Positions 48,770 through 63,537 of a stretch of DNA of 64,000 nt are shown piece after piece. Position 1 is the first letter of the stretch. The number at the start of each line of letters is the position of its first letter. Source of the DNA: Cinnamomum chago (taxonomy: Eukaryota; Streptophyta; Magnoliopsida; Laurales; Lauraceae); NCBI GenBank assembly GCA_038049695.1, contig CP142455.1, positions 21,551,501 through 21,615,500 on the forward strand. Direction: 5' to 3'. The notes beneath the pieces were generated by a model. That model had not been told where the DNA came from. It searched no databases and saw only the letters and a program-made list of their open reading frames with translations. A program made the position numbers and the translations under genes.

Positions 48770-51700
48770 ATGGCTACTTCTGCTATCAAGTTCATGCACC
48801 AGGACCTAGTTCGGTTGGATAACTTTGATGGATCTAATTTTCGACGTTGGCAGCAGAAAGTCTTATTTCTGCTGACATCTTTGAAAATTGCATATGTCCT
48901 TACCGAACCATGCCCTGATCGTGAAGAAGGACCAGGTGGCTCTTATGCACGGAAGAAATGGAAAGAACACGATTACCTGTGCAAGAGCCATATCTTAAAC
49001 CTTGTAGCAGACAACATCTATAACATGTATTCTGAAGCCCGATCTGCTAAAGACCTCTGGAGAGATCTTGATAAAAAATATAAAACAGAGGAGTCTGGAG
49101 CTAAGAAATATGCGGTTGGTCGCTATCTGAATTTCAAGATGGTAGATGACAAACCCATTCTTCCTCAAGTACATGATTTACAAACTATTGTTAATGAAAT
49201 TGTTAAAGAAGGGATCCGAATCGATGAACAGTTCCAAGTGGCTACAGTTATTGAAAAACTACCACCCACTTGGAAGGATATACAGAAAACCCTTCGACAC
49301 AAGAGAAGGGACTATTCTTTGGAGCGCCTTCAGCGCTACTTGAGAATTGAGGAAGAAGCCCGAAATAGTGATCAGAAGGATTTGGCTGAGAATGGTGGCA
49401 GAATAAACTTAGCTGAATCTAAATCACAAGGTGATGGTGAAAAGAAAGGGAAATTTAACCAAAATCTGAGCAGGAATAAGCAGTCTAATCCTTCCTTTAA
49501 GAGGAAGAATTCGAAGCAAAACCAGAACAAAAAGTTCAGTAATCAAGGCCAGAACAAAAATCAAGGGACTGTCAAGCCACAGGCTAAAGGCAGTTGCTTT
49601 GTTTGTGGCAAGCCTGGACACTTTGCAAGAGAATGTCGTCACCGGAAAAAAGGACCACAACAATATCAAGCAACCAAGCCTCAAGCTAATGTTGCTGAAG
49701 CCGAACAGTTTGTTGCTGTTCTGTCTGAGGTAAATGCTGTCAGCACAGCAAAGAGCGAAGGATGGTGGATTGACACCGGTGCAACCAACCATGTCACTTT
49801 TGATAGAAATCAGTTCAAGACCTATGAGAAGGTCACGAATGATTGTAAACTCGCTCTGGGAACTACCGTTACTACTCAAGTAATCGGTAAAGGGAAGGTT
49901 GAAATTCAGTTCACTTCCGGGAAGACAGTAACACTGCTGAACGTCTTTCATGCACCAGAATTAAGAAAGAACCTTGTGTCTGGTTATCTTCTTAATAAGG
50001 CCGGATTTAAACAGGTAATAGAATCCGACCAATTTGTGATCACCAAGAAAGGTGTTTTTGTGGGTAAGGGTTATGCATGTGAGAATATGTTTAAACTGAA
50101 TATTGTCAATAATAATATTGCATCTTCTTCTGCTTATATTATCGCTTCAGTTGATGAATGGCATGGTAGATTAGGTCACATTAATTTCAGAACTATGAGA
50201 AATATGAGTAATGATGGATTAATTGATAAATATGATGATGATCATAAGAAATGTATTATATGCTCTCAATCCAAAATTACTCGTAAGCCATTTAAACATG
50301 TGGAAAGGGAATCAGCCTTACTTCAATTGGTTCATTCTGATATATGTGATCTAAGTAATACTATGACTAGAGGTGGTAAATATTATTTTATTACTTTTAT
50401 TGATGATTGTTCTAGGTATTCTTATGTATACTTATTAAGAACTAAAGATGAAGCACTATCTAAATTTCAAGTTTATGTGACTGAAGTTGAAAATAAACTG
50501 AATAGAAAGGTAGTGACATTCAGAAGTGATGGAGGTGGAGAATACACCTCAAAAGATTTTTTAGACTATTGTGAATCTAAAGGAATTAAGAGAACTTGTA
50601 CTGCCCCATATACACCCCAACAAAATGGTATAGCAGAAAGGAAAAATAGGACTTTGATTGAAATGGTTAATTCTATGTTAATATCATCTGGGAGTCCTAA
50701 AAACTTATGGGGTGAAGCACTGTTGACTGCCTGTTACATCTTAAATAGAGTTTTACATTCTAAAACTAATAGAACACCTTTTGAGATTTGGGAAGGGAGA
50801 AAGCCTAACCTTAGATACTTTAGAGTTTGGGGGTGTTTAGCACATGTCAGGATAGTAGATCCAAAAAGACCTAAATTAGGACCCCACTCATGGGAGTGTG
50901 TTTTCATTGGCTATGCACAAGATAGTGCTGCCTACAGATTCATGAAATTAGAAGATCTAAGCCTAGTTGAATCTAGAGATGCAGACTTCTTTGAAGACCT
51001 TTTTCCTTTTAAAACTAAGTTTACATCAGAACCTTCTTCATTTAATAGAGTACTAGAAACTCATGAGCAAGAAGAAACTCAACCTAGAAGGAGTAAGAGA
51101 CAAAGAACAGCTACTAGTTTTGGTCCTGACTTTGAAACCTATCTAGTAGAGGAAGATCCATTTACTTTCCAGGAGGCTATGACTGCTCATGATGCTGTCT
51201 TTTGGAAGGAAGCATTAGATGATGAAATTGAATCTATTTTAGCCAATAATACCTGGGAATTAACTGACTTACCTTTAGGTACTAAACCTTTAGGTTGCAA
51301 GTGGGTTCTCAAGAAAAAACTTAGGCCTGATGGATCAATAGAGAAATATAAAGCCAGGCTAGTAGCCAAAGGCTTTAGGCAAAAAGAAGGAATTGACTTC
51401 TTTGATACTTATTCCCCTGTGTCTAGAATCAGTTCTATTAGACTCTTGATTGCTATTGCTGCTGTTCATAATTTGATTATACATCAGATGGATGTCAAAA
51501 CTGCTTTTCTAAATGGAGATTTGGAAGAGGAAATTTATATGGATCAACCAGAAGGCTATGTCATAAAAGGACAAGAACATAAGGTGTGTAAATTAATTAA
51601 ATCCTTATATGGACTAAAACAAGCACCTAAACAATGGCATATGAAATTTGATGAGGTAATTCTATCTTATGGCTTCAAAATAAACGAAGCTGAAAAATGT

Positions 51701-52657
51701 ATTTATTATAAATCTAATGGTTGTTCAACAATTATAATCTGCTTATATGTTGATGATTTACTAATATTTGGCTCTGACATGGAAAGCATCAAAGATATAA
51801 AGAGATTTCTCTCTCATAACTTTGATATGAAAGACTTGGGAGAAGCAAATGTAATATTGGGAATTAAAATTATAAGAGATGATTCTGGAATCAAGTTATC
51901 TCAATCACATTACATTGAAAAAATATTGAGGAAATATGATCATTTTGATTGTAAACCAGTGTCTACTCCTTTTGATCCTAGTATTAAATTAGTAAAAAAT
52001 GATGGTCAATGTGTATCTCAACTTGATTATGCAAGTGTAATTGGTAGCTTAATGTATGCTATGAATTGTACTCGTCCTGATATAGCTTATGCAGTCAGTA
52101 AATTGAGTAGATATACCAGTAACCCTGGTATAGAACATTGGAAAGCTGTATCTAGAGTACTTAAGTATTTAAAGAATACTATAGACTTTGCATTGTATTA
52201 TTCTGGTTATCCACCTGTAGTTGAGTGTTACAGCGATGCTGACTGGAATTCAGACTTAGATGATTCTAAGTCTACAAGTGGATATATTTTCACTTTGGGA
52301 GGAGCTGCAGTATCTTGGAAATCAAAGAAACAAACTGCAATTTCTCATTCCACTAAAGATTCAGAATTCCTGGCTCTAGGAGCTGCTGCGATGGAATCTG
52401 AATGGATTAGAAATTTATTATTTGATATTCCTTTGTGGACTAAACCTATTCCTCCTATTATTATTCATTGTGATAACACTGCAGCAATAATTACTGCTAA
52501 CAATACCACGTATAATGGAAAGTCTAGACAAGTGCGACTACAACATAGCTATGTGAGACAATTACTCAATGGAGGAGTAATTTCAATTGATTATGTGAGA
52601 TCAAAGGATAACTTAGCAGATCCTTTGACAAAAGGCCTTGCAAGGGAAAAAAATTAA
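48770..52657 (+). CDS. Ty1/copia Gag-Pol polyprotein, unit 8
   Basis: 1295 aa, same translation as unit 1. This is the last unit with the full N-terminus. The 7-bp repeat CTGCTAT, whose two copies flank the bases lost in units 9 and 10, is present twice here (48765-48771 and 48780-48786). Protease D-T-G codons begin at 49772, YVDD at 51746. Confidence 0.95.
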   Translation: MATSAIKFMHQDLVRLDNFDGSNFRRWQQKVLFLLTSLKIAYVLTEPCPDREEGPGGSYARKKWKEHDYLCKSHILNLVADNIYNMYSEARSAKDLWRDLDKKYKTEESGAKKYAVGRYLNFKMVDDKPILPQVHDLQTIVNEIVKEGIRIDEQFQVATVIEKLPPTWKDIQKTLRHKRRDYSLERLQRYLRIEEEARNSDQKDLAENGGRINLAESKSQGDGEKKGKFNQNLSRNKQSNPSFKRKNSKQNQNKKFSNQGQNKNQGTVKPQAKGSCFVCGKPGHFARECRHRKKGPQQYQATKPQANVAEAEQFVAVLSEVNAVSTAKSEGWWIDTGATNHVTFDRNQFKTYEKVTNDCKLALGTTVTTQVIGKGKVEIQFTSGKTVTLLNVFHAPELRKNLVSGYLLNKAGFKQVIESDQFVITKKGVFVGKGYACENMFKLNIVNNNIASSSAYIIASVDEWHGRLGHINFRTMRNMSNDGLIDKYDDDHKKCIICSQSKITRKPFKHVERESALLQLVHSDICDLSNTMTRGGKYYFITFIDDCSRYSYVYLLRTKDEALSKFQVYVTEVENKLNRKVVTFRSDGGGEYTSKDFLDYCESKGIKRTCTAPYTPQQNGIAERKNRTLIEMVNSMLISSGSPKNLWGEALLTACYILNRVLHSKTNRTPFEIWEGRKPNLRYFRVWGCLAHVRIVDPKRPKLGPHSWECVFIGYAQDSAAYRFMKLEDLSLVESRDADFFEDLFPFKTKFTSEPSSFNRVLETHEQEETQPRRSKRQRTATSFGPDFETYLVEEDPFTFQEAMTAHDAVFWKEALDDEIESILANNTWELTDLPLGTKPLGCKWVLKKKLRPDGSIEKYKARLVAKGFRQKEGIDFFDTYSPVSRISSIRLLIAIAAVHNLIIHQMDVKTAFLNGDLEEEIYMDQPEGYVIKGQEHKVCKLIKSLYGLKQAPKQWHMKFDEVILSYGFKINEAEKCIYYKSNGCSTIIICLYVDDLLIFGSDMESIKDIKRFLSHNFDMKDLGEANVILGIKIIRDDSGIKLSQSHYIEKILRKYDHFDCKPVSTPFDPSIKLVKNDGQCVSQLDYASVIGSLMYAMNCTRPDIAYAVSKLSRYTSNPGIEHWKAVSRVLKYLKNTIDFALYYSGYPPVVECYSDADWNSDLDDSKSTSGYIFTLGGAAVSWKSKKQTAISHSTKDSEFLALGAAAMESEWIRNLLFDIPLWTKPIPPIIIHCDNTAAIITANNTTYNGKSRQVRLQHSYVRQLLNGGVISIDYVRSKDNLADPLTKGLAREKN

Positions 52658-53224
52658 AGAAACAACTAAAGGGATGGGTCTTAAGCCCATAAATCATCAA
52701 TAGTGGGAACCCAACCTAATGACCGGAGATCCCGAGAATTAGGTTCAATGGGAAAAACAAGCTATCTCGATGATGTGAAGTACCGACAAATAGAGTATGA
52801 TTACTCAGAACTCATCCCTGTTGTGTTTGACTCATTTGATGGTTGGTACTTAACCTGTAGCGAATTAGGTTGAATTTAATTCTTAATGAGATCTATAGCC
52901 TATATGGTGGGGTGCACAGCTGCAGGAGCACTCTTGATAGACTCACCTATATGAGTGTGGAAGTGGGGCCGCTTCCTATGAGAATTTGGGCAGATTCTCT
53001 AGAGCACTCATGAAATCCGGGATTAAGCACATGGCCGTAAAGTGCTGACCTCATGACTCCAAGATCAATCTTGACATAATTTTGAACTGATATAAAAAGT
53101 TGAAGTTCAAGAAATCTTTCACTTCAATTTTTAAAGGTTTGAAATTATGTCATGACGGTAAGGTTCAAGCCTGGTCACCTTACCAGTGAAATGCTCTTTA
53201 AATATTTTGAAACAAGGGGGAGAT

Positions 53225-53912
53225 TGTTGGGTTTTTAGTTTCAAAACATTCTAAAGGTGGTTTTTGTAAAAAGTTGTTTTGTCTTTTCTCTTGTTGCTTT
53301 ATGGGTTGTATAGGCTTATGGAAAACAACACATCCCACATTGCTCAAGTTCAACTTTTGAGGTGGGTTTATATGTGTTTTCATTCCTTTACATTTTAAGT
53401 ATCTTTGAAGGCTTTTGCCATGGGCCCTATGCGCGCACGCGAGCCAGGCCCAACCCGGGGTGCTGGGTCCGGAAAACGTTTAACCGGGCGTGCGTCCGCG
53501 ACGCGCATCCTGCGTGTATATCGCGCGCAGGGGGGGTGCAAATCCCGGTCGGCTGGCCTAGAGGGACCCATATATTGATATAGAAATGGCAACCTTTTGC
53601 CATTATTTTTAATGATGATTTTAAACCTTCCTTTAATCGTTGTTAACGTTGTGAAATTAAACCTGTTTTTAAAACGTTGATTAACGTTGTGGATTAATCT
53701 TTTAAACCTGCTTTTAAAACGTTGATTAACGTTGTGAATTAATGTGGATTAATCACTGTTTTAATGTGGATTAAATATGGCCCAACGGAATACTATTCCA
53801 ATATATATTAGGGCTATCTGCGCATTTGAAAGATAGAAAAAATCCGTTTTCCTCTTCTTCTTCTTCTCTCTGTTTTTTCCCTCTGAGCATTAACAAAAGG
53901 GAGTCTGCTACA
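53225..53912 (+). repeat. LTR shared by units 8 and 9
   Basis: Starts TGTTGGG directly after the polypurine tract. 3' limit provisional. TATA box at 53801-53809. Confidence 0.5.
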
Positions 53913-54219
53913 TTCGGGCCTGAGTTGCGACCAGAGCCTGAAGCGAGAAGGCCGTTGTATCCTGGGGGCAGTTCTGCTGAGAACCTTCGCAACTGGGAAT
54001 AGAATCCAGGGGGCGGAACTCGTCCTAAAGAGAGCGTCATCAGACGTGCCTCGGTCACAGTTCTTCTGCTGTTGCTGATCTACGCTCTTCTTTTTCCACC
54101 TACAAGTCACAGTTGCAGCCTTCTTCAATCGGGTACTTTTGTTCCATTTACATTCTGTTTTACAGAACCATCTGCTCTGTAGCCAGTAGAATCAACAATT
54201 TTAGGACGAATTCCCTCTC

Positions 54220-54226
54220 CTGCTAT
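54220..54226 (+). other. Junction of a 15-bp deletion removing the Gag start codon (unit 9)
   Basis: Units 1-8 read CTGCTATGGCTACTTCTGCTAT here. Unit 9 keeps a single CTGCTAT and lacks 15 bp including the first ATG. The 7-bp direct repeats at the break point fit replication slippage or microhomology-mediated loss. Confidence 0.9.
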
Positions 54227-54233
54227 CAAGTTC

Positions 54234-57200
54234 ATGCACCAGGACCTAGTTCGGTTGGATAACTTTGATGGATCTAATTTTCGACGTTGGCAGCAGAAAG
54301 TCTTATTTCTGCTGACATCTTTGAAAATTGCATATGTCCTTACCGAACCATGCCCTGATCGTGAAGAAGGACCAGGTGGCTCTTATGCACGGAAGAAATG
54401 GAAAGAACACGATTACCTGTGCAAGAGCCATATCTTAAACCTTGTAGCAGACAACATCTATAACATGTATTCTGAAGCCCGATCTGCTAAAGACCTCTGG
54501 AGAGATCTTGATAAAAAATATAAAACAGAGGAGTCTGGAGCTAAGAAATATGCGGTTGGTCGCTATCTGAATTTCAAGATGGTAGATGACAAACCCATTC
54601 TTCCTCAAGTACATGATTTACAAACTATTGTTAATGAAATTGTTAAAGAAGGGATCCGAATCGATGAACAGTTCCAAGTGGCTACAGTTATTGAAAAACT
54701 ACCACCCACTTGGAAGGATATACAGAAAACCCTTCGACACAAGAGAAGGGACTATTCTTTGGAGCGCCTTCAGCGCTACTTGAGAATTGAGGAAGAAGCC
54801 CGAAATAGTGATCAGAAGGATTTGGCTGAGAATGGTGGCAGAATAAACTTAGCTGAATCTAAATCACAAGGTGATGGTGAAAAGAAAGGGAAATTTAACC
54901 AAAATCTGAGCAGGAATAAGCAGTCTAATCCTTCCTTTAAGAGGAAGAATTCGAAGCAAAACCAGAACAAAAAGTTCAGTAATCAAGGCCAGAACAAAAA
55001 TCAAGGGACTGTCAAGCCACAGGCTAAAGGCAGTTGCTTTGTTTGTGGCAAGCCTGGACACTTTGCAAGAGAATGTCGTCACCGGAAAAAAGGACCACAA
55101 CAATATCAAGCAACCAAGCCTCAAGCTAATGTTGCTGAAGCCGAACAGTTTGTTGCTGTTCTGTCTGAGGTAAATGCTGTCAGCACAGCAAAGAGCGAAG
55201 GATGGTGGATTGACACCGGTGCAACCAACCATGTCACTTTTGATAGAAATCAGTTCAAGACCTATGAGAAGGTCACGAATGATTGTAAACTCGCTCTGGG
55301 AACTACCGTTACTACTCAAGTAATCGGTAAAGGGAAGGTTGAAATTCAGTTCACTTCCGGGAAGACAGTAACACTGCTGAACGTCTTTCATGCACCAGAA
55401 TTAAGAAAGAACCTTGTGTCTGGTTATCTTCTTAATAAGGCCGGATTTAAACAGGTAATAGAATCCGACCAATTTGTGATCACCAAGAAAGGTGTTTTTG
55501 TGGGTAAGGGTTATGCATGTGAGAATATGTTTAAACTGAATATTGTCAATAATAATATTGCATCTTCTTCTGCTTATATTATCGCTTCAGTTGATGAATG
55601 GCATGGTAGATTAGGTCACATTAATTTCAGAACTATGAGAAATATGAGTAATGATGGATTAATTGATAAATATGATGATGATCATAAGAAATGTATTATA
55701 TGCTCTCAATCCAAAATTACTCGTAAGCCATTTAAACATGTGGAAAGGGAATCAGCCTTACTTCAATTGGTTCATTCTGATATATGTGATCTAAGTAATA
55801 CTATGACTAGAGGTGGTAAATATTATTTTATTACTTTTATTGATGATTGTTCTAGGTATTCTTATGTATACTTATTAAGAACTAAAGATGAAGCACTATC
55901 TAAATTTCAAGTTTATGTGACTGAAGTTGAAAATAAACTGAATAGAAAGGTAGTGACATTCAGAAGTGATGGAGGTGGAGAATACACCTCAAAAGATTTT
56001 TTAGACTATTGTGAATCTAAAGGAATTAAGAGAACTTGTACTGCCCCATATACACCCCAACAAAATGGTATAGCAGAAAGGAAAAATAGGACTTTGATTG
56101 AAATGGTTAATTCTATGTTAATATCATCTGGGAGTCCTAAAAACTTATGGGGTGAAGCACTGTTGACTGCCTGTTACATCTTAAATAGAGTTTTACATTC
56201 TAAAACTAATAGAACACCTTTTGAGATTTGGGAAGGGAGAAAGCCTAACCTTAGATACTTTAGAGTTTGGGGGTGTTTAGCACATGTCAGGATAGTAGAT
56301 CCAAAAAGACCTAAATTAGGACCCCACTCATGGGAGTGTGTTTTCATTGGCTATGCACAAGATAGTGCTGCCTACAGATTCATGAAATTAGAAGATCTAA
56401 GCCTAGTTGAATCTAGAGATGCAGACTTCTTTGAAGACCTTTTTCCTTTTAAAACTAAGTTTACATCAGAACCTTCTTCATTTAATAGAGTACTAGAAAC
56501 TCATGAGCAAGAAGAAACTCAACCTAGAAGGAGTAAGAGACAAAGAACAGCTACTAGTTTTGGTCCTGACTTTGAAACCTATCTAGTAGAGGAAGATCCA
56601 TTTACTTTCCAGGAGGCTATGACTGCTCATGATGCTGTCTTTTGGAAGGAAGCATTAGATGATGAAATTGAATCTATTTTAGCCAATAATACCTGGGAAT
56701 TAACTGACTTACCTTTAGGTACTAAACCTTTAGGTTGCAAGTGGGTTCTCAAGAAAAAACTTAGGCCTGATGGATCAATAGAGAAATATAAAGCCAGGCT
56801 AGTAGCCAAAGGCTTTAGGCAAAAAGAAGGAATTGACTTCTTTGATACTTATTCCCCTGTGTCTAGAATCAGTTCTATTAGACTCTTGATTGCTATTGCT
56901 GCTGTTCATAATTTGATTATACATCAGATGGATGTCAAAACTGCTTTTCTAAATGGAGATTTGGAAGAGGAAATTTATATGGATCAACCAGAAGGCTATG
57001 TCATAAAAGGACAAGAACATAAGGTGTGTAAATTAATTAAATCCTTATATGGACTAAAACAAGCACCTAAACAATGGCATATGAAATTTGATGAGGTAAT
57101 TCTATCTTATGGCTTCAAAATAAACGAAGCTGAAAAATGTATTTATTATAAATCTAATGGTTGTTCAACAATTATAATCTGCTTATATGTTGATGATTTA

Positions 57201-58097
57201 CTAATATTTGGCTCTGACATGGAAAGCATCAAAGATATAAAGAGATTTCTCTCTCATAACTTTGATATGAAAGACTTGGGAGAAGCAAATGTAATATTGG
57301 GAATTAAAATTATAAGAGATGATTCTGGAATCAAGTTATCTCAATCACATTACATTGAAAAAATATTGAGGAAATATGATCATTTTGATTGTAAACCAGT
57401 GTCTACTCCTTTTGATCCTAGTATTAAATTAGTAAAAAATGATGGTCAATGTGTATCTCAACTTGATTATGCAAGTGTAATTGGTAGCTTAATGTATGCT
57501 ATGAATTGTACTCGTCCTGATATAGCTTATGCAGTCAGTAAATTGAGTAGATATACCAGTAACCCTGGTATAGAACATTGGAAAGCTGTATCTAGAGTAC
57601 TTAAGTATTTAAAGAATACTATAGACTTTGCATTGTATTATTCTGGTTATCCACCTGTAGTTGAGTGTTACAGCGATGCTGACTGGAATTCAGACTTAGA
57701 TGATTCTAAGTCTACAAGTGGATATATTTTCACTTTGGGAGGAGCTGCAGTATCTTGGAAATCAAAGAAACAAACTGCAATTTCTCATTCCACTAAAGAT
57801 TCAGAATTCCTGGCTCTAGGAGCTGCTGCGATGGAATCTGAATGGATTAGAAATTTATTATTTGATATTCCTTTGTGGACTAAACCTATTCCTCCTATTA
57901 TTATTCATTGTGATAACACTGCAGCAATAATTACTGCTAACAATACCACGTATAATGGAAAGTCTAGACAAGTGCGACTACAACATAGCTATGTGAGACA
58001 ATTACTCAATGGAGGAGTAATTTCAATTGATTATGTGAGATCAAAGGATAACTTAGCAGATCCTTTGACAAAAGGCCTTGCAAGGGAAAAAAATTAA
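54234..58097 (+). CDS. Ty1/copia Gag-Pol polyprotein, unit 9 (N-terminally shortened)
   Basis: 1287 aa. The usual start is deleted, and the next in-frame ATG is codon 9 of the full protein (MHQDLV...). Its context has T at -3 and C at +4, much weaker than the lost start (G at -3 and +4), so translation may be reduced. The eight missing residues precede the conserved Gag core, so the protein may still fold. The remainder matches unit 1, with protease D-T-G codons at 55212 and YVDD at 57186. Confidence 0.9.
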   Translation: MHQDLVRLDNFDGSNFRRWQQKVLFLLTSLKIAYVLTEPCPDREEGPGGSYARKKWKEHDYLCKSHILNLVADNIYNMYSEARSAKDLWRDLDKKYKTEESGAKKYAVGRYLNFKMVDDKPILPQVHDLQTIVNEIVKEGIRIDEQFQVATVIEKLPPTWKDIQKTLRHKRRDYSLERLQRYLRIEEEARNSDQKDLAENGGRINLAESKSQGDGEKKGKFNQNLSRNKQSNPSFKRKNSKQNQNKKFSNQGQNKNQGTVKPQAKGSCFVCGKPGHFARECRHRKKGPQQYQATKPQANVAEAEQFVAVLSEVNAVSTAKSEGWWIDTGATNHVTFDRNQFKTYEKVTNDCKLALGTTVTTQVIGKGKVEIQFTSGKTVTLLNVFHAPELRKNLVSGYLLNKAGFKQVIESDQFVITKKGVFVGKGYACENMFKLNIVNNNIASSSAYIIASVDEWHGRLGHINFRTMRNMSNDGLIDKYDDDHKKCIICSQSKITRKPFKHVERESALLQLVHSDICDLSNTMTRGGKYYFITFIDDCSRYSYVYLLRTKDEALSKFQVYVTEVENKLNRKVVTFRSDGGGEYTSKDFLDYCESKGIKRTCTAPYTPQQNGIAERKNRTLIEMVNSMLISSGSPKNLWGEALLTACYILNRVLHSKTNRTPFEIWEGRKPNLRYFRVWGCLAHVRIVDPKRPKLGPHSWECVFIGYAQDSAAYRFMKLEDLSLVESRDADFFEDLFPFKTKFTSEPSSFNRVLETHEQEETQPRRSKRQRTATSFGPDFETYLVEEDPFTFQEAMTAHDAVFWKEALDDEIESILANNTWELTDLPLGTKPLGCKWVLKKKLRPDGSIEKYKARLVAKGFRQKEGIDFFDTYSPVSRISSIRLLIAIAAVHNLIIHQMDVKTAFLNGDLEEEIYMDQPEGYVIKGQEHKVCKLIKSLYGLKQAPKQWHMKFDEVILSYGFKINEAEKCIYYKSNGCSTIIICLYVDDLLIFGSDMESIKDIKRFLSHNFDMKDLGEANVILGIKIIRDDSGIKLSQSHYIEKILRKYDHFDCKPVSTPFDPSIKLVKNDGQCVSQLDYASVIGSLMYAMNCTRPDIAYAVSKLSRYTSNPGIEHWKAVSRVLKYLKNTIDFALYYSGYPPVVECYSDADWNSDLDDSKSTSGYIFTLGGAAVSWKSKKQTAISHSTKDSEFLALGAAAMESEWIRNLLFDIPLWTKPIPPIIIHCDNTAAIITANNTTYNGKSRQVRLQHSYVRQLLNGGVISIDYVRSKDNLADPLTKGLAREKN

Positions 58098-58664
58098 AGA
58101 AACAACTAAAGGGATGGGTCTTAAGCCCATAAATCATCAATAGTGGGAACCCAACCTAATGACCGGAGATCCCGAGAATTAGGTTCAATGGGAAAAACAA
58201 GCTATCTCGATGATGTGAAGTACCGACAAATAGAGTATGATTACTCAGAACTCATCCCTGTTGTGTTTGACTCATTTGATGGTTGGTACTTAACCTGTAG
58301 CGAATTAGGTTGAATTTAATTCTTAATGAGATCTATAGCCTATATGGTGGGGTGCACAGCTGCAGGAGCACTCTTGATAGACTCACCTATATGAGTGTGG
58401 AAGTGGGGCCGCTTCCTATGAGAATTTGGGCAGATTCTCTAGAGCACTCATGAAATCCGGGATTAAGCACATGGCCGTAAAGTGCTGACCTCATGACTCC
58501 AAGATCAATCTTGACATAATTTTGAACTGATATAAAAAGTTGAAGTTCAAGAAATCTTTCACTTCAATTTTTAAAGGTTTGAAATTATGTCATGACGGTA
58601 AGGTTCAAGCCTGGTCACCTTACCAGTGAAATGCTCTTTAAATATTTTGAAACAAGGGGGAGAT

Positions 58665-59352
58665 TGTTGGGTTTTTAGTTTCAAAACATTCTAAAGGTGG
58701 TTTTTGTAAAAAGTTGTTTTGTCTTTTCTCTTGTTGCTTTATGGGTTGTATAGGCTTATGGAAAACAACACATCCCACATTGCTCAAGTTCAACTTTTGA
58801 GGTGGGTTTATATGTGTTTTCATTCCTTTACATTTTAAGTATCTTTGAAGGCTTTTGCCATGGGCCCTATGCGCGCACGCGAGCCAGGCCCAACCCGGGG
58901 TGCTGGGTCCGGAAAACGTTTAACCGGGCGTGCGTCCGCGACGCGCATCCTGCGTGTATATCGCGCGCAGGGGGGGTGCAAATCCCGGTCGGCTGGCCTA
59001 GAGGGACCCATATATTGATATAGAAATGGCAACCTTTTGCCATTATTTTTAATGATGATTTTAAACCTTCCTTTAATCGTTGTTAACGTTGTGAAATTAA
59101 ACCTGTTTTTAAAACGTTGATTAACGTTGTGGATTAATCTTTTAAACCTGCTTTTAAAACGTTGATTAACGTTGTGAATTAATGTGGATTAATCACTGTT
59201 TTAATGTGGATTAAATATGGCCCAACGGAATACTATTCCAATATATATTAGGGCTATCTGCGCATTTGAAAGATAGAAAAAATCCGTTTTCCTCTTCTTC
59301 TTCTTCTCTCTGTTTTTTCCCTCTGAGCATTAACAAAAGGGAGTCTGCTACA
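58665..59352 (+). repeat. LTR shared by units 9 and 10
   Basis: Starts TGTTGGG directly after the polypurine tract, 5440 bp after the previous LTR because unit 9 is 15 bp shorter. 3' limit provisional. TATA box at 59241-59249. Confidence 0.5.
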
Positions 59353-59659
59353 TTCGGGCCTGAGTTGCGACCAGAGCCTGAAGCGAGAAGGCCGTTGTAT
59401 CCTGGGGGCAGTTCTGCTGAGAACCTTCGCAACTGGGAATAGAATCCAGGGGGCGGAACTCGTCCTAAAGAGAGCGTCATCAGACGTGCCTCGGTCACAG
59501 TTCTTCTGCTGTTGCTGATCTACGCTCTTCTTTTTCCACCTACAAGTCACAGTTGCAGCCTTCTTCAATCGGGTACTTTTGTTCCATTTACATTCTGTTT
59601 TACAGAACCATCTGCTCTGTAGCCAGTAGAATCAACAATTTTAGGACGAATTCCCTCTC

Positions 59660-59666
59660 CTGCTAT
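59660..59666 (+). other. Junction of the same 15-bp deletion (unit 10)
   Basis: Identical break point to that in unit 9: a single CTGCTAT remains and the Gag start codon is lost. Confidence 0.9.
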
Positions 59667-59673
59667 CAAGTTC

Positions 59674-62600
59674 ATGCACCAGGACCTAGTTCGGTTGGAT
59701 AACTTTGATGGATCTAATTTTCGACGTTGGCAGCAGAAAGTCTTATTTCTGCTGACATCTTTGAAAATTGCATATGTCCTTACCGAACCATGCCCTGATC
59801 GTGAAGAAGGACCAGGTGGCTCTTATGCACGGAAGAAATGGAAAGAACACGATTACCTGTGCAAGAGCCATATCTTAAACCTTGTAGCAGACAACATCTA
59901 TAACATGTATTCTGAAGCCCGATCTGCTAAAGACCTCTGGAGAGATCTTGATAAAAAATATAAAACAGAGGAGTCTGGAGCTAAGAAATATGCGGTTGGT
60001 CGCTATCTGAATTTCAAGATGGTAGATGACAAACCCATTCTTCCTCAAGTACATGATTTACAAACTATTGTTAATGAAATTGTTAAAGAAGGGATCCGAA
60101 TCGATGAACAGTTCCAAGTGGCTACAGTTATTGAAAAACTACCACCCACTTGGAAGGATATACAGAAAACCCTTCGACACAAGAGAAGGGACTATTCTTT
60201 GGAGCGCCTTCAGCGCTACTTGAGAATTGAGGAAGAAGCCCGAAATAGTGATCAGAAGGATTTGGCTGAGAATGGTGGCAGAATAAACTTAGCTGAATCT
60301 AAATCACAAGGTGATGGTGAAAAGAAAGGGAAATTTAACCAAAATCTGAGCAGGAATAAGCAGTCTAATCCTTCCTTTAAGAGGAAGAATTCGAAGCAAA
60401 ACCAGAACAAAAAGTTCAGTAATCAAGGCCAGAACAAAAATCAAGGGACTGTCAAGCCACAGGCTAAAGGCAGTTGCTTTGTTTGTGGCAAGCCTGGACA
60501 CTTTGCAAGAGAATGTCGTCACCGGAAAAAAGGACCACAACAATATCAAGCAACCAAGCCTCAAGCTAATGTTGCTGAAGCCGAACAGTTTGTTGCTGTT
60601 CTGTCTGAGGTAAATGCTGTCAGCACAGCAAAGAGCGAAGGATGGTGGATTGACACCGGTGCAACCAACCATGTCACTTTTGATAGAAATCAGTTCAAGA
60701 CCTATGAGAAGGTCACGAATGATTGTAAACTCGCTCTGGGAACTACCGTTACTACTCAAGTAATCGGTAAAGGGAAGGTTGAAATTCAGTTCACTTCCGG
60801 GAAGACAGTAACACTGCTGAACGTCTTTCATGCACCAGAATTAAGAAAGAACCTTGTGTCTGGTTATCTTCTTAATAAGGCCGGATTTAAACAGGTAATA
60901 GAATCCGACCAATTTGTGATCACCAAGAAAGGTGTTTTTGTGGGTAAGGGTTATGCATGTGAGAATATGTTTAAACTGAATATTGTCAATAATAATATTG
61001 CATCTTCTTCTGCTTATATTATCGCTTCAGTTGATGAATGGCATGGTAGATTAGGTCACATTAATTTCAGAACTATGAGAAATATGAGTAATGATGGATT
61101 AATTGATAAATATGATGATGATCATAAGAAATGTATTATATGCTCTCAATCCAAAATTACTCGTAAGCCATTTAAACATGTGGAAAGGGAATCAGCCTTA
61201 CTTCAATTGGTTCATTCTGATATATGTGATCTAAGTAATACTATGACTAGAGGTGGTAAATATTATTTTATTACTTTTATTGATGATTGTTCTAGGTATT
61301 CTTATGTATACTTATTAAGAACTAAAGATGAAGCACTATCTAAATTTCAAGTTTATGTGACTGAAGTTGAAAATAAACTGAATAGAAAGGTAGTGACATT
61401 CAGAAGTGATGGAGGTGGAGAATACACCTCAAAAGATTTTTTAGACTATTGTGAATCTAAAGGAATTAAGAGAACTTGTACTGCCCCATATACACCCCAA
61501 CAAAATGGTATAGCAGAAAGGAAAAATAGGACTTTGATTGAAATGGTTAATTCTATGTTAATATCATCTGGGAGTCCTAAAAACTTATGGGGTGAAGCAC
61601 TGTTGACTGCCTGTTACATCTTAAATAGAGTTTTACATTCTAAAACTAATAGAACACCTTTTGAGATTTGGGAAGGGAGAAAGCCTAACCTTAGATACTT
61701 TAGAGTTTGGGGGTGTTTAGCACATGTCAGGATAGTAGATCCAAAAAGACCTAAATTAGGACCCCACTCATGGGAGTGTGTTTTCATTGGCTATGCACAA
61801 GATAGTGCTGCCTACAGATTCATGAAATTAGAAGATCTAAGCCTAGTTGAATCTAGAGATGCAGACTTCTTTGAAGACCTTTTTCCTTTTAAAACTAAGT
61901 TTACATCAGAACCTTCTTCATTTAATAGAGTACTAGAAACTCATGAGCAAGAAGAAACTCAACCTAGAAGGAGTAAGAGACAAAGAACAGCTACTAGTTT
62001 TGGTCCTGACTTTGAAACCTATCTAGTAGAGGAAGATCCATTTACTTTCCAGGAGGCTATGACTGCTCATGATGCTGTCTTTTGGAAGGAAGCATTAGAT
62101 GATGAAATTGAATCTATTTTAGCCAATAATACCTGGGAATTAACTGACTTACCTTTAGGTACTAAACCTTTAGGTTGCAAGTGGGTTCTCAAGAAAAAAC
62201 TTAGGCCTGATGGATCAATAGAGAAATATAAAGCCAGGCTAGTAGCCAAAGGCTTTAGGCAAAAAGAAGGAATTGACTTCTTTGATACTTATTCCCCTGT
62301 GTCTAGAATCAGTTCTATTAGACTCTTGATTGCTATTGCTGCTGTTCATAATTTGATTATACATCAGATGGATGTCAAAACTGCTTTTCTAAATGGAGAT
62401 TTGGAAGAGGAAATTTATATGGATCAACCAGAAGGCTATGTCATAAAAGGACAAGAACATAAGGTGTGTAAATTAATTAAATCCTTATATGGACTAAAAC
62501 AAGCACCTAAACAATGGCATATGAAATTTGATGAGGTAATTCTATCTTATGGCTTCAAAATAAACGAAGCTGAAAAATGTATTTATTATAAATCTAATGG

Positions 62601-63537
62601 TTGTTCAACAATTATAATCTGCTTATATGTTGATGATTTACTAATATTTGGCTCTGACATGGAAAGCATCAAAGATATAAAGAGATTTCTCTCTCATAAC
62701 TTTGATATGAAAGACTTGGGAGAAGCAAATGTAATATTGGGAATTAAAATTATAAGAGATGATTCTGGAATCAAGTTATCTCAATCACATTACATTGAAA
62801 AAATATTGAGGAAATATGATCATTTTGATTGTAAACCAGTGTCTACTCCTTTTGATCCTAGTATTAAATTAGTAAAAAATGATGGTCAATGTGTATCTCA
62901 ACTTGATTATGCAAGTGTAATTGGTAGCTTAATGTATGCTATGAATTGTACTCGTCCTGATATAGCTTATGCAGTCAGTAAATTGAGTAGATATACCAGT
63001 AACCCTGGTATAGAACATTGGAAAGCTGTATCTAGAGTACTTAAGTATTTAAAGAATACTATAGACTTTGCATTGTATTATTCTGGTTATCCACCTGTAG
63101 TTGAGTGTTACAGCGATGCTGACTGGAATTCAGACTTAGATGATTCTAAGTCTACAAGTGGATATATTTTCACTTTGGGAGGAGCTGCAGTATCTTGGAA
63201 ATCAAAGAAACAAACTGCAATTTCTCATTCCACTAAAGATTCAGAATTCCTGGCTCTAGGAGCTGCTGCGATGGAATCTGAATGGATTAGAAATTTATTA
63301 TTTGATATTCCTTTGTGGACTAAACCTATTCCTCCTATTATTATTCATTGTGATAACACTGCAGCAATAATTACTGCTAACAATACCACGTATAATGGAA
63401 AGTCTAGACAAGTGCGACTACAACATAGCTATGTGAGACAATTACTCAATGGAGGAGTAATTTCAATTGATTATGTGAGATCAAAGGATAACTTAGCAGA
63501 TCCTTTGACAAAAGGCCTTGCAAGGGAAAAAAATTAA
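59674..63537 (+). CDS. Ty1/copia Gag-Pol polyprotein, unit 10 (N-terminally shortened)
   Basis: 1287 aa, same translation as unit 9, starting at the second in-frame ATG because of the shared 15-bp deletion. Protease D-T-G codons begin at 60652, YVDD at 62626. The 3' untranslated region continues from 63538 to the window edge, which falls inside the loop of the long stem-loop, so the next LTR would start about 105 bp outside the window. Confidence 0.9.
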   Translation: MHQDLVRLDNFDGSNFRRWQQKVLFLLTSLKIAYVLTEPCPDREEGPGGSYARKKWKEHDYLCKSHILNLVADNIYNMYSEARSAKDLWRDLDKKYKTEESGAKKYAVGRYLNFKMVDDKPILPQVHDLQTIVNEIVKEGIRIDEQFQVATVIEKLPPTWKDIQKTLRHKRRDYSLERLQRYLRIEEEARNSDQKDLAENGGRINLAESKSQGDGEKKGKFNQNLSRNKQSNPSFKRKNSKQNQNKKFSNQGQNKNQGTVKPQAKGSCFVCGKPGHFARECRHRKKGPQQYQATKPQANVAEAEQFVAVLSEVNAVSTAKSEGWWIDTGATNHVTFDRNQFKTYEKVTNDCKLALGTTVTTQVIGKGKVEIQFTSGKTVTLLNVFHAPELRKNLVSGYLLNKAGFKQVIESDQFVITKKGVFVGKGYACENMFKLNIVNNNIASSSAYIIASVDEWHGRLGHINFRTMRNMSNDGLIDKYDDDHKKCIICSQSKITRKPFKHVERESALLQLVHSDICDLSNTMTRGGKYYFITFIDDCSRYSYVYLLRTKDEALSKFQVYVTEVENKLNRKVVTFRSDGGGEYTSKDFLDYCESKGIKRTCTAPYTPQQNGIAERKNRTLIEMVNSMLISSGSPKNLWGEALLTACYILNRVLHSKTNRTPFEIWEGRKPNLRYFRVWGCLAHVRIVDPKRPKLGPHSWECVFIGYAQDSAAYRFMKLEDLSLVESRDADFFEDLFPFKTKFTSEPSSFNRVLETHEQEETQPRRSKRQRTATSFGPDFETYLVEEDPFTFQEAMTAHDAVFWKEALDDEIESILANNTWELTDLPLGTKPLGCKWVLKKKLRPDGSIEKYKARLVAKGFRQKEGIDFFDTYSPVSRISSIRLLIAIAAVHNLIIHQMDVKTAFLNGDLEEEIYMDQPEGYVIKGQEHKVCKLIKSLYGLKQAPKQWHMKFDEVILSYGFKINEAEKCIYYKSNGCSTIIICLYVDDLLIFGSDMESIKDIKRFLSHNFDMKDLGEANVILGIKIIRDDSGIKLSQSHYIEKILRKYDHFDCKPVSTPFDPSIKLVKNDGQCVSQLDYASVIGSLMYAMNCTRPDIAYAVSKLSRYTSNPGIEHWKAVSRVLKYLKNTIDFALYYSGYPPVVECYSDADWNSDLDDSKSTSGYIFTLGGAAVSWKSKKQTAISHSTKDSEFLALGAAAMESEWIRNLLFDIPLWTKPIPPIIIHCDNTAAIITANNTTYNGKSRQVRLQHSYVRQLLNGGVISIDYVRSKDNLADPLTKGLAREKN

